From the NCBI GenBank assembly GCA_019636245.1, contig JAHBXX010000004.1, positions 119,053-183,052 on the forward strand: a stretch of DNA of 64,000 nucleotides. Direction: 5' to 3'. The position numbers were made by a program, and so were the translations under genes. Below, in pieces: positions 44,656 through 52,027 of this stretch (its first letter is position 1; every line of letters starts with the position of its first letter). Under the pieces are notes generated by a model, which was given only the letters and a program-made list of their open reading frames with translations, had not been told where the DNA came from and ran no database searches. Source of the stretch: Planctomycetota bacterium. Its GTDB lineage: Bacteria; Planctomycetota; UBA1135; UBA2386.

Positions 44656-45401
44656 ACGTCGAAGCGCACGCGCTTGCCGGCCACCTGGAACGAGGGTCGC
44701 TCGGCGAGCGGTGGGGCGTGCGGGTGGCGCTTCACGACCACGCGCTCGCGGGCGAGCCGCCGCGCCGCACGCAGCAGTTCGGCATCGGCTTCCCCGTCGG
44801 CAGAGCCGGTGGCTCCGCCTGCCAGCGCGCGGCAGACCTGCATCTCCTTCTTGACCTGGGCGGTGCCCGTGGTGGGGAACATCGGGTCGAGGCAGACGAC
44901 GGCGGGCGCCGCCGCGGGGGGGCATGCGGCCAGCCAGGCCACCGCGTCGACGCAGCGGACCTGCAGCCGGGTGCGCAGCGGCGAATCGTGCAGGGCGGCC
45001 GCCAGCAGCAGCGCCAGCGCCGGCTGGCGTTCGAGCGCGAGCACCTGGCAGCCCAGCTGGGCCAGCACCAGGGCGTCGCGACCGAGGCCCGCCGTGGCGT
45101 CGACGACCGACGGCGGGGTGGCGCGCCGCGGCAGGCCGACCGCCCGGGCCAGTGGCTCGTCGCGCCGGGCGCTGCGCAGCCGCCGGGCGAGCGGGCCGCT
45201 CGCCAGGTCCAGGTGCAGGAGCAGGCCGCCACCGGCCAGCGGCGCCTGGAGTGCCAATCCGGCTTCCTGGCGGACGAGTTGCCATGCCTGCTCGTCGTGC
45301 ACGGGGGCCACCGGTACCCCGAACTCGGCTGCCAGGAGGGCATCGCCAGGTTCGGCCGACGGCGCGAGGGTTACTTCGCACCGTTGCCAGCTAGGTGACA
45401 T
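44622..45401 (-). CDS. rsmJ: 16S rRNA m2G1516 methyltransferase RsmJ-like
   Basis: A 259-residue class I methyltransferase with VVDATAGLGRDALVLAQLGCQVLALE (SAM site), the RsmJ motif LDPMFPTTG, VKKEMQ in the next helix and VVVKRHPHAPPL near the end. Family members methylate G1516 of 16S rRNA, which is well outside their usual proteobacterial range, so the assignment is by sequence similarity. It starts at ATG 45401 with AGGA five bases upstream. Convergent overlap with prmA covers 34 bases. Confidence 0.85.
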   Translation of the reverse strand: MSPSWQRCEVTLAPSAEPGDALLAAEFGVPVAPVHDEQAWQLVRQEAGLALQAPLAGGGLLLHLDLASGPLARRLRSARRDEPLARAVGLPRRATPPSVVDATAGLGRDALVLAQLGCQVLALERQPALALLLAAALHDSPLRTRLQVRCVDAVAWLAACPPAAAPAVVCLDPMFPTTGTAQVKKEMQVCRALAGGATGSADGEADAELLRAARRLARERVVVKRHPHAPPLAERPSFQVAGKRVRFDVYLTGGSATAV

Positions 45402-45476
45402 TCGTCCTACGTCTGGTCACCGCGTCGCGCATGACGCCCAGAGCATGCACGGCCCGGATCCCCATGCCAACGGCCG

Positions 45477-45494
45477 CAGACCGTTTCCGGTCTG
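45477..45494. promoter_or_regulatory. inverted repeat upstream of the XRE gene
   Basis: CAGACCG (45477-45483) and CGGTCTG (45488-45494) are perfectly complementary around TTTC. It lies in the 238-base divergent region between rsmJ and the XRE gene, about 50 bases upstream of a TGCTACACT box, so it could be an operator. Confidence 0.3.
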
Positions 45495-45542
45495 GTTCCA
45501 GGACGCCAGGATCATCCTCCTCATCCCTCTGTCTCCAGCGGG

Positions 45543-45551
45543 TGCTACACT
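45543..45551 (+). promoter_or_regulatory. possible extended -10 promoter for the XRE gene
   Basis: TGCTACACT fits an extended -10 (TG-N-TACACT), 88 bases before ATG 45640. No good -35 is seen. The rest of 45402-45639 shows no convincing gene. Confidence 0.3.
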
Positions 45552-45639
45552 TTCGCAGATCGCGAACCGCGACGCGGTCGGCGGCAACGAGCCCCGCGCC
45601 CAGGACCTCGCCTCCCCTCGTTCCATCCCCTGTAACCCC

Positions 45640-46197
45640 ATGCGTCGTCTGCATCTGAAGCTGTTCTACCTCCGGACTCGACTGAAGCGTGAAGCGCAGG
45701 GAGTCACCGCCAAGATCCTCGGCGTGCGGCCGGCGACCATGTCCCACCTCGAGCAGGGGCGGTCGTTGCCGACCCTGCCGATGCTGCTGGCGCTGTGCAC
45801 GCACTACGACGTCACGCCGAGCTACCTGCTCGACGACGAGCGGCCGATCGACCCCGGCATCCGCGACCGCTGGAGCGAACGCGGCAACGTCGTCGGCCGC
45901 GGCAGCTGGCTCGAGGTGCCCGAGGGGGCGATGGTGACGACGCACGACGGCGTGCGCCTGGTCGCCGTGCAGCCCGGCGCGCGCCACTACGACGCCGCGG
46001 CGCAGGCGCAGCGCATGACCTGCCCGAACGCCGCTGCCGCGCGGCAGCTCGAGCAGACGGCGGCGACGGCGCGCCAGCAGCAGGACCGCGACCTGGAGGA
46101 GATGCTGACGCGCGAACTGATGTCGCAGCGCAAGCCGCGCAACAAGCCGGTGGCCAAGAGCGTGCTGAAGCAGGCGATGGCGCAGATGGGCGGCTGA
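45640..46197 (+). CDS. XRE-family helix-turn-helix protein
   Basis: A 185-residue regulator. Residues about 5-65 form a Cro/CI helix-turn-helix: LRTRLKREAQGVTAKILGVRPATMSHLEQGRSLPTLPMLLALCTHYDVTPSYLLDDE. The middle part (about 75-115) is beta-like, and the C-terminal 60 residues form a charged, glutamine/arginine-rich helix (EQTAATARQQQDRDLEEMLTREL) suited to oligomerisation. No sensory or protease domain. It has a long leader with an inverted repeat that might be autoregulated. Start ATG 45640 has no Shine-Dalgarno. Confidence 0.87.
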   Translation: MRRLHLKLFYLRTRLKREAQGVTAKILGVRPATMSHLEQGRSLPTLPMLLALCTHYDVTPSYLLDDERPIDPGIRDRWSERGNVVGRGSWLEVPEGAMVTTHDGVRLVAVQPGARHYDAAAQAQRMTCPNAAAARQLEQTAATARQQQDRDLEEMLTRELMSQRKPRNKPVAKSVLKQAMAQMGG

Positions 46198-46225
46198 GCC
46201 GCCGCGCGGCTGTGCCACCGGCGGT

Positions 46226-47362
46226 CTACGCCGGCAGGCCGGCCAGCACCTCGCGGCACACGGCCTCGAAACGGCGGGCGAACGCCGGCAGCGAATGGTC
46301 GGCCAGCGCCCGGGCGCGGCCGGCCGCGCCGAGCGCGCGGCGCCTCTCCGGGTCGGCCAGCAGGACGCCGATCGCCACCCGCAGGGCGCCGACATCGCCG
46401 GCCGGCACCAGCAGACCGTCGTGGCCGTGGCGGATCAGTTCGCCCGTGCCGCCGATCGCGCTGGCGACCACCGCGCACCCGGCCGCCTGCGCTTCGCTGA
46501 TCGCGCGCGGCGCCGACTCCGGGGCCGTGCTCGGCGCGGCGACGACGTCGAGCTGGCCGAGGATCGCCGCCGCATCGTCGCGGTGGCCGAGGAAGTGGGT
46601 GCGGTCGGCGATGCCGAGCGTCGCGGCGAGGGCGGCGAGGCGCGCGCCGAAGCCGCGCACCCGCGCCTCGTGGCCGGCGAACGCCTCGCCGCCGACCACG
46701 ACCAGATGCGCGCCGACCGCCGCCGGCAGGCCGGCGAAGGCGCGCAGCAGCACCTCGTGTCCTTTCGGCGGATCGAGCCGGGTGACGATGCCCACCAGGG
46801 GCGTCGCGGCCGGCAGCCCCAGCCCGACCCGCAGCGTCGCCGGCGGGGGAGCGAAGAACCGCCGGTCGACGCCGTTCGGCACCACGTGCAGGCGGCCGTG
46901 CGCCAAGAGCCGCGGGTCGACGGCGGCGGCGCCGGCCCGCGAGGGCGTCACCACCGCGGCGGCGCGCCGCAGGCTCCGACGGGCGAACCACGACCCCGGG
47001 ACGATGTGCAGGTGCCACAGGCAGGCCAGGCGATCGTGCTGCGCGCGCACCGCCGCGTAGCCGGCCAGCATCGTGTTCGCCACCAGCAGCCGGCAGGAGA
47101 GCTGCGCGGCGAGCTGGCGCAGCGCGGCGCCCGCGCGGGGGATGCCGAGCAGCTTGCGCAGCCGCGTGCGGCCACCGAGCGGAGCCGAGTGCACCGGCAC
47201 GCCGAGTTCCCGGGCGCGGGCGGGCAGCGGGCCGTCGCCGGGGCAGGCGAGGTGCGGCAGGAACTGGCGGCCGTCCAGGGTGGCCAGCAGGTCGGCCAGC
47301 ACCCGCTCGGCGCCGCCCCAATCGACGACGTGCGAGCAGAACAGGACCGGGGCGGGGGCCAC
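46226..47362 (-). CDS. glycosyltransferase family 4 (GT-B)
   Basis: A 378-residue GT-B enzyme. The acceptor domain starts CSHVVDWGGAERVLADLLATL; the donor domain has the strand VGIVTRLDPPKGHEVLLRAFAGL, then APSTAPESAPRAISEAQAAGCAVVASAIGGTGELI with the E-x7-E-type motif. It probably transfers a nucleotide-sugar residue to a lipid or glycan intermediate on the cytoplasmic face. Start GTG 47362 has a TAGCCT box six bases upstream. It is the first of several surface-polysaccharide genes on mixed strands and is divergent from the GT2 gene. Confidence 0.88.
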   Translation of the reverse strand: MAPAPVLFCSHVVDWGGAERVLADLLATLDGRQFLPHLACPGDGPLPARARELGVPVHSAPLGGRTRLRKLLGIPRAGAALRQLAAQLSCRLLVANTMLAGYAAVRAQHDRLACLWHLHIVPGSWFARRSLRRAAAVVTPSRAGAAAVDPRLLAHGRLHVVPNGVDRRFFAPPPATLRVGLGLPAATPLVGIVTRLDPPKGHEVLLRAFAGLPAAVGAHLVVVGGEAFAGHEARVRGFGARLAALAATLGIADRTHFLGHRDDAAAILGQLDVVAAPSTAPESAPRAISEAQAAGCAVVASAIGGTGELIRHGHDGLLVPAGDVGALRVAIGVLLADPERRRALGAAGRARALADHSLPAFARRFEAVCREVLAGLPA

Positions 47363-47368
47363 GGCGGC

Positions 47369-47374
47369 AGGCTA
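47369..47374 (-). promoter_or_regulatory. -10-like box (TAGCCT) before the GT4 gene
   Basis: TAGCCT on the minus strand ends six bases before GTG 47362, identical in sequence to the box before the metallophosphoesterase. No -35. Confidence 0.35.
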
Positions 47375-47431
47375 GCGATCCGCCCCGCCGCGGCCACCAG
47401 TTCGCGGCGCCGAACGGCCGATGGTGGCGGC

Positions 47432-48292
47432 GTGACGAGCTCCGTGGCGCCGGCCGAGGTCGCCGTGGTCATCCCCTGCCACGGCTACGCCCGCTTCCTG
47501 CCCGAGGCGGTCGACAGCGCCGCCCGGCAGACCTGGCCGGCCCTGCACATCGTCATCGTCGACGACGGCAGCCCCGACGACACGGCCGCGGTCGCCACGG
47601 CGCTGGCGGCGCGCCATGCGGACCGTCGCATCACCCTGCTGCGGCAGCCCAACCTCGGCCTCGCCGCGGCCCGGAACCGCGGCATCGCCGCGACGACCTC
47701 GCCGTTCGTGCTGCCGCTCGACGCCGACGACCGCCTGGCGCCCGACGCCGTCGAACGGCTGCTGCGGGCGCTCGAGCAGGACGGCGGCGACGTGGCGACC
47801 CCCCTCGGCCGCACCTTCGGCGACGCCGCAGGGCCGCTGCGCACGCGCCCGGCGACACGCCGTCGACTGCGGGCGGCGAACTGCCTCGTCTACGCCAGCC
47901 TGTTCCGCCGCACGCTGTTCGATCGCATCGGCGGCTACCGCCCCGACGCACCGGGCTACGAGGACTGGGACTTCTGGCTGTCGGCGCTCGAGCTCGGCGC
48001 GCGCTTCGTGCACGTGCCGGCGCCGCTGTTCCACTACCGCAAGCACGGTTCGACGATGCTGGCGCAGTCCGACCGGAGGGCGATGCGGCTGCACGCCACG
48101 ATCGCGACCAGGCACCCGCGGCTCTACGCGCGCTGGCGCGTCCGCCTCGCCGAGCGCCTGCTCGCGGCCGGACCGCGGGCCGGGCTCGGCCTGCGGCTCG
48201 GCATGCTGTTGACGTTCCTGCTCGACCGCCGCCTGCGGCTGTTCGTCGGTCAGGCCGCCGTCCTGCGCACGACGAACATGCTGTCGACGTAG
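47432..48292 (+). CDS. glycosyltransferase family 2
   Basis: A 286-residue GT-A transferase: EVAVVIPCHGYARFLPEAVDSAARQTWP, IVDDGSPDDT, PNLGLAAARNRGIA and the metal-binding LDADDRL (DxD type). The acceptor part has GYEDWDFWLSALELGARF and FHYRKHGSTM. No membrane segment. Start GTG 47432; an ATG at 47421 in the same region runs into a stop. Its last 43 bases overlap the convergent methyltransferase gene. Its sugar and acceptor are unknown. Confidence 0.88.
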   Translation: MTSSVAPAEVAVVIPCHGYARFLPEAVDSAARQTWPALHIVIVDDGSPDDTAAVATALAARHADRRITLLRQPNLGLAAARNRGIAATTSPFVLPLDADDRLAPDAVERLLRALEQDGGDVATPLGRTFGDAAGPLRTRPATRRRLRAANCLVYASLFRRTLFDRIGGYRPDAPGYEDWDFWLSALELGARFVHVPAPLFHYRKHGSTMLAQSDRRAMRLHATIATRHPRLYARWRVRLAERLLAAGPRAGLGLRLGMLLTFLLDRRLRLFVGQAAVLRTTNMLST

Positions 48293-48918
48293 CGCGGCTC
48301 GACCCAGCGCGGGTCGCCGCGCAGCAGGTCGTCGACGACCCGACGCGGCCCGGTGTGCACCGGGTGCACCACGTCGTGCAGCGCCAGGTAGCCGCCGGGG
48401 CGCACGTGCACCGCCCAGTCGGCGACGTCGCGGGCGACGGCCTCGTAGGCATGGTCGCCGTCGAGGAACAGGAGGTCGATGGCGCCGCGCCACTGGCGGG
48501 CCCGCTGGTGGCTGAGTCCCTGCTGGACCTCGACGACGTCGTGCACGCCGGCGTCGCGCAGGTTCTGCTCGAACACCTGCCGCAGCGGTCCGGGCAGGCC
48601 CTGCGCCCGCTCGGCGTAGGCGCCGGCGCTGGCGCCGTCGCCGCTGGCGTCGAACGGATCGACGCAGCAGAGCCGCGGCCTGTTCTTGCGCCGCAGGCCG
48701 CGGGCGATGCAGACGCTGCTCTTGCCCTGCCAGCAGCCGATCTCGACCGCGACCGGCTGCTCGTGCGGCAGGGAACGCGCCAGTTCGAACAGCGTGATCG
48801 CCTCGTCGACGGTGAGCCAGCCGTCGATCGACGCGTAGGGCAGGATCGGCGAGTAGCGCAGGCCGCGCAGCAGGACCTGCGCCCGGGTGCCGAGCCGCCA
48901 CGGCTTCTTGGTCAGCAT
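48250..48918 (-). CDS. class I SAM methyltransferase (Methyltransf_24-like)
   Basis: A 222-residue enzyme. The SAM site is VAVEIGCWQGKSSVCIARGL, followed by LCCVDPFDASGDG and the LLFLDGDHAYEAVARDVADWAVHVRPGGYLALHDVVH segment typical of the Methyltransf_24/cephalosporin-hydroxylase-like group often seen in polysaccharide loci. Aspartates and histidines in DGDH and HDVVH could bind a metal. A sugar or glycan O-methyl role fits the neighbours. Convergent overlap of 43 bases with the GT2 gene. Confidence 0.85.
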   Translation of the reverse strand: MLTKKPWRLGTRAQVLLRGLRYSPILPYASIDGWLTVDEAITLFELARSLPHEQPVAVEIGCWQGKSSVCIARGLRRKNRPRLCCVDPFDASGDGASAGAYAERAQGLPGPLRQVFEQNLRDAGVHDVVEVQQGLSHQRARQWRGAIDLLFLDGDHAYEAVARDVADWAVHVRPGGYLALHDVVHPVHTGPRRVVDDLLRGDPRWVEPRYVDSMFVVRRTAA

Positions 48919-48964
48919 GGTGCCGCTGCTATCGGCGTTCCGGCGGCGCGGGCTGAGCAGCGCG

Positions 48965-50398
48965 TCAGGCGCGGAAGCCGCTGGACCGCACCAGGCCGTC
49001 GCCGAGCCGTCGCAGGCGGCCGCGCAGTTCGACCCACCACAGGCCGCCGGCGAACGCCGCCCCGCCGGCCAGCAGCTGCAGCGCCAGCACGCCCGGGCCG
49101 TCGAGGCAGGCGGCGGGCAGCGCCGCCGCGAGGCCGGTGGCCAGGGTGAGCACGACGGCGCCGCCGAGCGGCACCTCGGCGTCGGGGCGAAGGTCGCGCA
49201 CGGCCCGGGCGCCGGCGAAGAAGTACGCGCCGTTCGCGGCGGCGGCGAGGCCGGCGGCGAGCATGGCCGCGGCCGCCGCGTCGAGGCCGAGGCGGGGGCC
49301 CAGCGCGCCGGCCGCGGCCAGCAGCGCGAGCTGCAGCAGCGCCGGCCCGGCGAGGCCGAGCGCGTAGGCGCGATCGCGGCCGGCGGCCAGCAGCGCGTGG
49401 CTCTGCTGCCAGCCGCCGTGCTGCAGGCAGCCGCCGAGCAGCGCCAGCACCAGGGCCGGCGCCGCGGCGGCGAACGCTTCGCCGGGCAGCGCGCAGAGCC
49501 GCGGCGCCACCGCGGCGCCGCCGGCCAGCATCGGCAGGCTCGCGAGCAGCGTGGCGCGCGAGGCGGTGGCGAGCGTGCGGCCCGGGTTGCCGCCGGCGCC
49601 GGCGTGCAGCAGGTGCGGCAGCAGCAGCCGCGCCAGCTGCGTCGACGGCAGCAGGGCCGCGCCGGCGAACCGCGTCGCCACGGCGTAGAAGCCGGCGGCG
49701 CTGCTGCCGAACGCAAGCGCGACGAACCAGATGTCGCCGGCGACGACCACTTCGTGCAGCCCCTGGGCCACGGCGACGCCGGCGCTGCGGCGCCGTTGCC
49801 GCACGACCGCCGGGCGCGCCCCCCGGTTCGGCAGCGCCCGGATCGCCGGCAACGCCAGCAGCGCGTAGGCGCAGCGGCTGCCGAGGCCGATCGCCGCGAG
49901 GTCGACGAGGTCGCGGCCGCCGCTGCCCAGCCAGGCCAGCACCAGCAGCAGGTGCAGCAGGGCCGTGCCGGACTCGAGCGCCACCTCGGCGCGCGTGCGG
50001 CCGGCGGCGTCGAACAGGTTCTTCAGGTCGAACGCGGCCGGCACCACCTGCAGCAGGCACAGGGTCCAGAACCACGGCTCGTCGGCGACGGCGAACGCGA
50101 TCGGCGCGCCGACGCCGGCCAGCACCGCGCCGGCCCGGAGGCGGGCGCGCACGGCGGTGGCCAGCAGGCTGCCGGTGGCGTCGGGGTGATGGGCGATCGC
50201 CCGCGCCAGCAGGTTGCGCACGCCGGCGCCGGCGAGCACGCCGAGCAGCGCAGCGACGGCGATGCCCTGGGCGTAGACGCCGAGGCGTTCGGCGCCGAGC
50301 GCCCGGCCGACGCACAGGAACGACGCCAGCTGCAGCAGCCGCTGGCCGAGCACGCCGAGCAACAGCGTCGCCAGGTTGCTGCGGACCGCGTGCGTCAC
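48965..50398 (-). CDS. oligosaccharide flippase (Wzx/MOP superfamily)
   Basis: A 477-residue protein with about 12 hydrophobic segments and no soluble domain. The start NLATLLLGVLGQRLLQLASFLCVGRALGAERLGVYAQGIAVAALLG is typical of polysaccharide exporters, as is the paired GDIWFVALAFGSSAAGFYAVATRFAGAALLPSTQLARLLLP region. It should move lipid-linked glycan across the membrane. GTG 50398 lies in the stop of the capsule-type gene upstream (GTGA), so the two are co-translated. Confidence 0.86.
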   Translation of the reverse strand: MTHAVRSNLATLLLGVLGQRLLQLASFLCVGRALGAERLGVYAQGIAVAALLGVLAGAGVRNLLARAIAHHPDATGSLLATAVRARLRAGAVLAGVGAPIAFAVADEPWFWTLCLLQVVPAAFDLKNLFDAAGRTRAEVALESGTALLHLLLVLAWLGSGGRDLVDLAAIGLGSRCAYALLALPAIRALPNRGARPAVVRQRRRSAGVAVAQGLHEVVVAGDIWFVALAFGSSAAGFYAVATRFAGAALLPSTQLARLLLPHLLHAGAGGNPGRTLATASRATLLASLPMLAGGAAVAPRLCALPGEAFAAAAPALVLALLGGCLQHGGWQQSHALLAAGRDRAYALGLAGPALLQLALLAAAGALGPRLGLDAAAAAMLAAGLAAAANGAYFFAGARAVRDLRPDAEVPLGGAVVLTLATGLAAALPAACLDGPGVLALQLLAGGAAFAGGLWWVELRGRLRRLGDGLVRSSGFRA

Positions 50399-51819
50399 GG
50401 CGGTGGCATCGGCCGTTGCCCGTCGGCCGGTGGAGCCGATCTGCGCCGCGGCCGGTCGACGGCGAGCGGCCAGGCGGGCCCTGGCCGGTGGCGCGGCCGA
50501 TCGCCGGCCGGGGGCACGCCGAGCGCCGCCTCGATCGCCTCGGCCAGCCCGAGGATGCCGTTGTGGTCCGGTTCGGTGCCGGAGCAGAACACGTGCTCGC
50601 CGCCGAGCAGCCGCGTCAGGAACCGCTGGCGCAGCGTCGGCTGGTCGTCCGCCAGCGCCGCCGGCAGCGCGGCGGCGAACGCCGCCGGGCTGGCCCGCGT
50701 GCCGACGCCGGGCAGGCCGTAGCGGGCCCTGCCGGTGTGCAGCACGGGCGAGCCCGCCAGCAGCGCCACGCACGCCAGCGGGTGGTTGACGGTGAAGGTG
50801 ACCAGCCCGGTGGCGGCGGCGGCGGCGGCCGCGGCCTCGGGCCGCAGGTGCACTTGGCGGCTTCGGGCGGCGGCGGCGAGCGTTCGCGCGGCCGGGCCCC
50901 GACGCGGCGCGACGACGACGAGCTCGAGGCCGGGGTCGATCGCCGCGGTCGCGGCGGCGGCGGCGGCGACCAGTTCCGCCGGCGACGGCGGTGCGTGGGC
51001 GTCGAGCCGCAGCCGTTCGTCGGTGGCGTCCTGCAGCAGCACGGTCGCGAAGGGCCGCGCCGGCAGGTCGGGAATCGCCGCGGCGGCGTGGGGGGCGGTG
51101 GCAAGGGCCCGGCGCCAGCCATGGAGGGCCCGCGGCAGCCCGCCGAGCCCGTCTCGCCGCAGGGCCGGCAGCAGGTCGCGCAGGCGGGCGGCAGGCGGGG
51201 GTGGCTGCACGCTCTGGCGGCGCAGCGCGCACGGCATCGCCCCGGCAAGCGACGCGGCGAGGCACGCCTCGAGCAGGGCGGGATCGGCTTCGCCGCCGCG
51301 ATGGTCGAAGGCATGCCGCCGCGCGGCCGCGGCATCGCCATCCAGGCCTTCGGGGTCGATCTGCAGCGTGTGCGGCAACAGGCCGTCGCCCGTCCACAGC
51401 ACCGCGGCGCCGGCGGCGCGCGCGGCGAACTGCAGCAGGGCGTGCTCGGCACTGCGCGGCGGGTGCAGCAGCAGCAGGCCGGGTCGCACGAGCTCGAACC
51501 AGGACTGCAGGCCGGGCAGCAGGCGGGCCAGCCGTCGACGGCAGCGGGCTTGCCACTGCCGGGTCCGCCGCGTGTTCGCGCGCAGCCCGAGCCGCAGGGT
51601 CTCCCGCGCGGCCAGCTCGTCGGCCGGCGACGACCGCAGGGCATTCCTCGTCGCGTCGACGAACGAGGTGTCGAAGCCCTGGTGGCGCCAGAAGGTGCGC
51701 GCCACGGGGTCGGTCTCGATCACCGCCACGCGGTGCCGCCGCTGCTGCAGTTCGACCGCCAGCCGCTGGTGCAGGTGGAAGCGGTCGATGCCGGGGGCAC
51801 CGAAGGCGATCGTGGCCAT
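50395..51819 (-). CDS. capsule polysaccharide biosynthesis (KpsC/KpsS-like) glycosyltransferase
   Basis: A 474-residue GT-B-like protein. The late stretch GLVTFTVNHPLACVALLAGSPVLHTGRARYGLPGVG matches the Capsule_synth family (the TVNST...G.PV...G.A.Y pattern), and FATVLLQDATDERLRLDA resembles the start of its C-terminal fold. These enzymes add Kdo or related sugars to a lipid acceptor. The last 35 residues are R/P-rich and probably disordered. It is coupled to the flippase by GTGA at 50395-50398. Confidence 0.75.
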   Translation of the reverse strand: MATIAFGAPGIDRFHLHQRLAVELQQRRHRVAVIETDPVARTFWRHQGFDTSFVDATRNALRSSPADELAARETLRLGLRANTRRTRQWQARCRRRLARLLPGLQSWFELVRPGLLLLHPPRSAEHALLQFAARAAGAAVLWTGDGLLPHTLQIDPEGLDGDAAAARRHAFDHRGGEADPALLEACLAASLAGAMPCALRRQSVQPPPPAARLRDLLPALRRDGLGGLPRALHGWRRALATAPHAAAAIPDLPARPFATVLLQDATDERLRLDAHAPPSPAELVAAAAAATAAIDPGLELVVVAPRRGPAARTLAAAARSRQVHLRPEAAAAAAAATGLVTFTVNHPLACVALLAGSPVLHTGRARYGLPGVGTRASPAAFAAALPAALADDQPTLRQRFLTRLLGGEHVFCSGTEPDHNGILGLAEAIEAALGVPPAGDRPRHRPGPAWPLAVDRPRRRSAPPADGQRPMPPP

Positions 51820-52027
51820 CTCGCGGATCCGATCGGATCGCCGCGCTCGCCACCTTGACGCGGACGCCGTGCGCCGTGCGGCTTCGCGTTACGGTGGAGC
51901 GGGCGCGAATCCGCGGGGTCCGCCCCTGCCGCATCGGCGCGCCAGCGCTAGACTCCTGCCCGCCTGTCCGCCCCTTGGCGTCGTTCGCCGACGCCGGTCC
52001 CACCGCCTCGGTGACCGAGGAATCCGA

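Noticed and set aside
45395..45658. Possible small + strand gene of 87 codons before the XRE gene
   Set aside because: Serine/arginine/threonine-rich with no motif, and it overlaps the XRE start in another frame.
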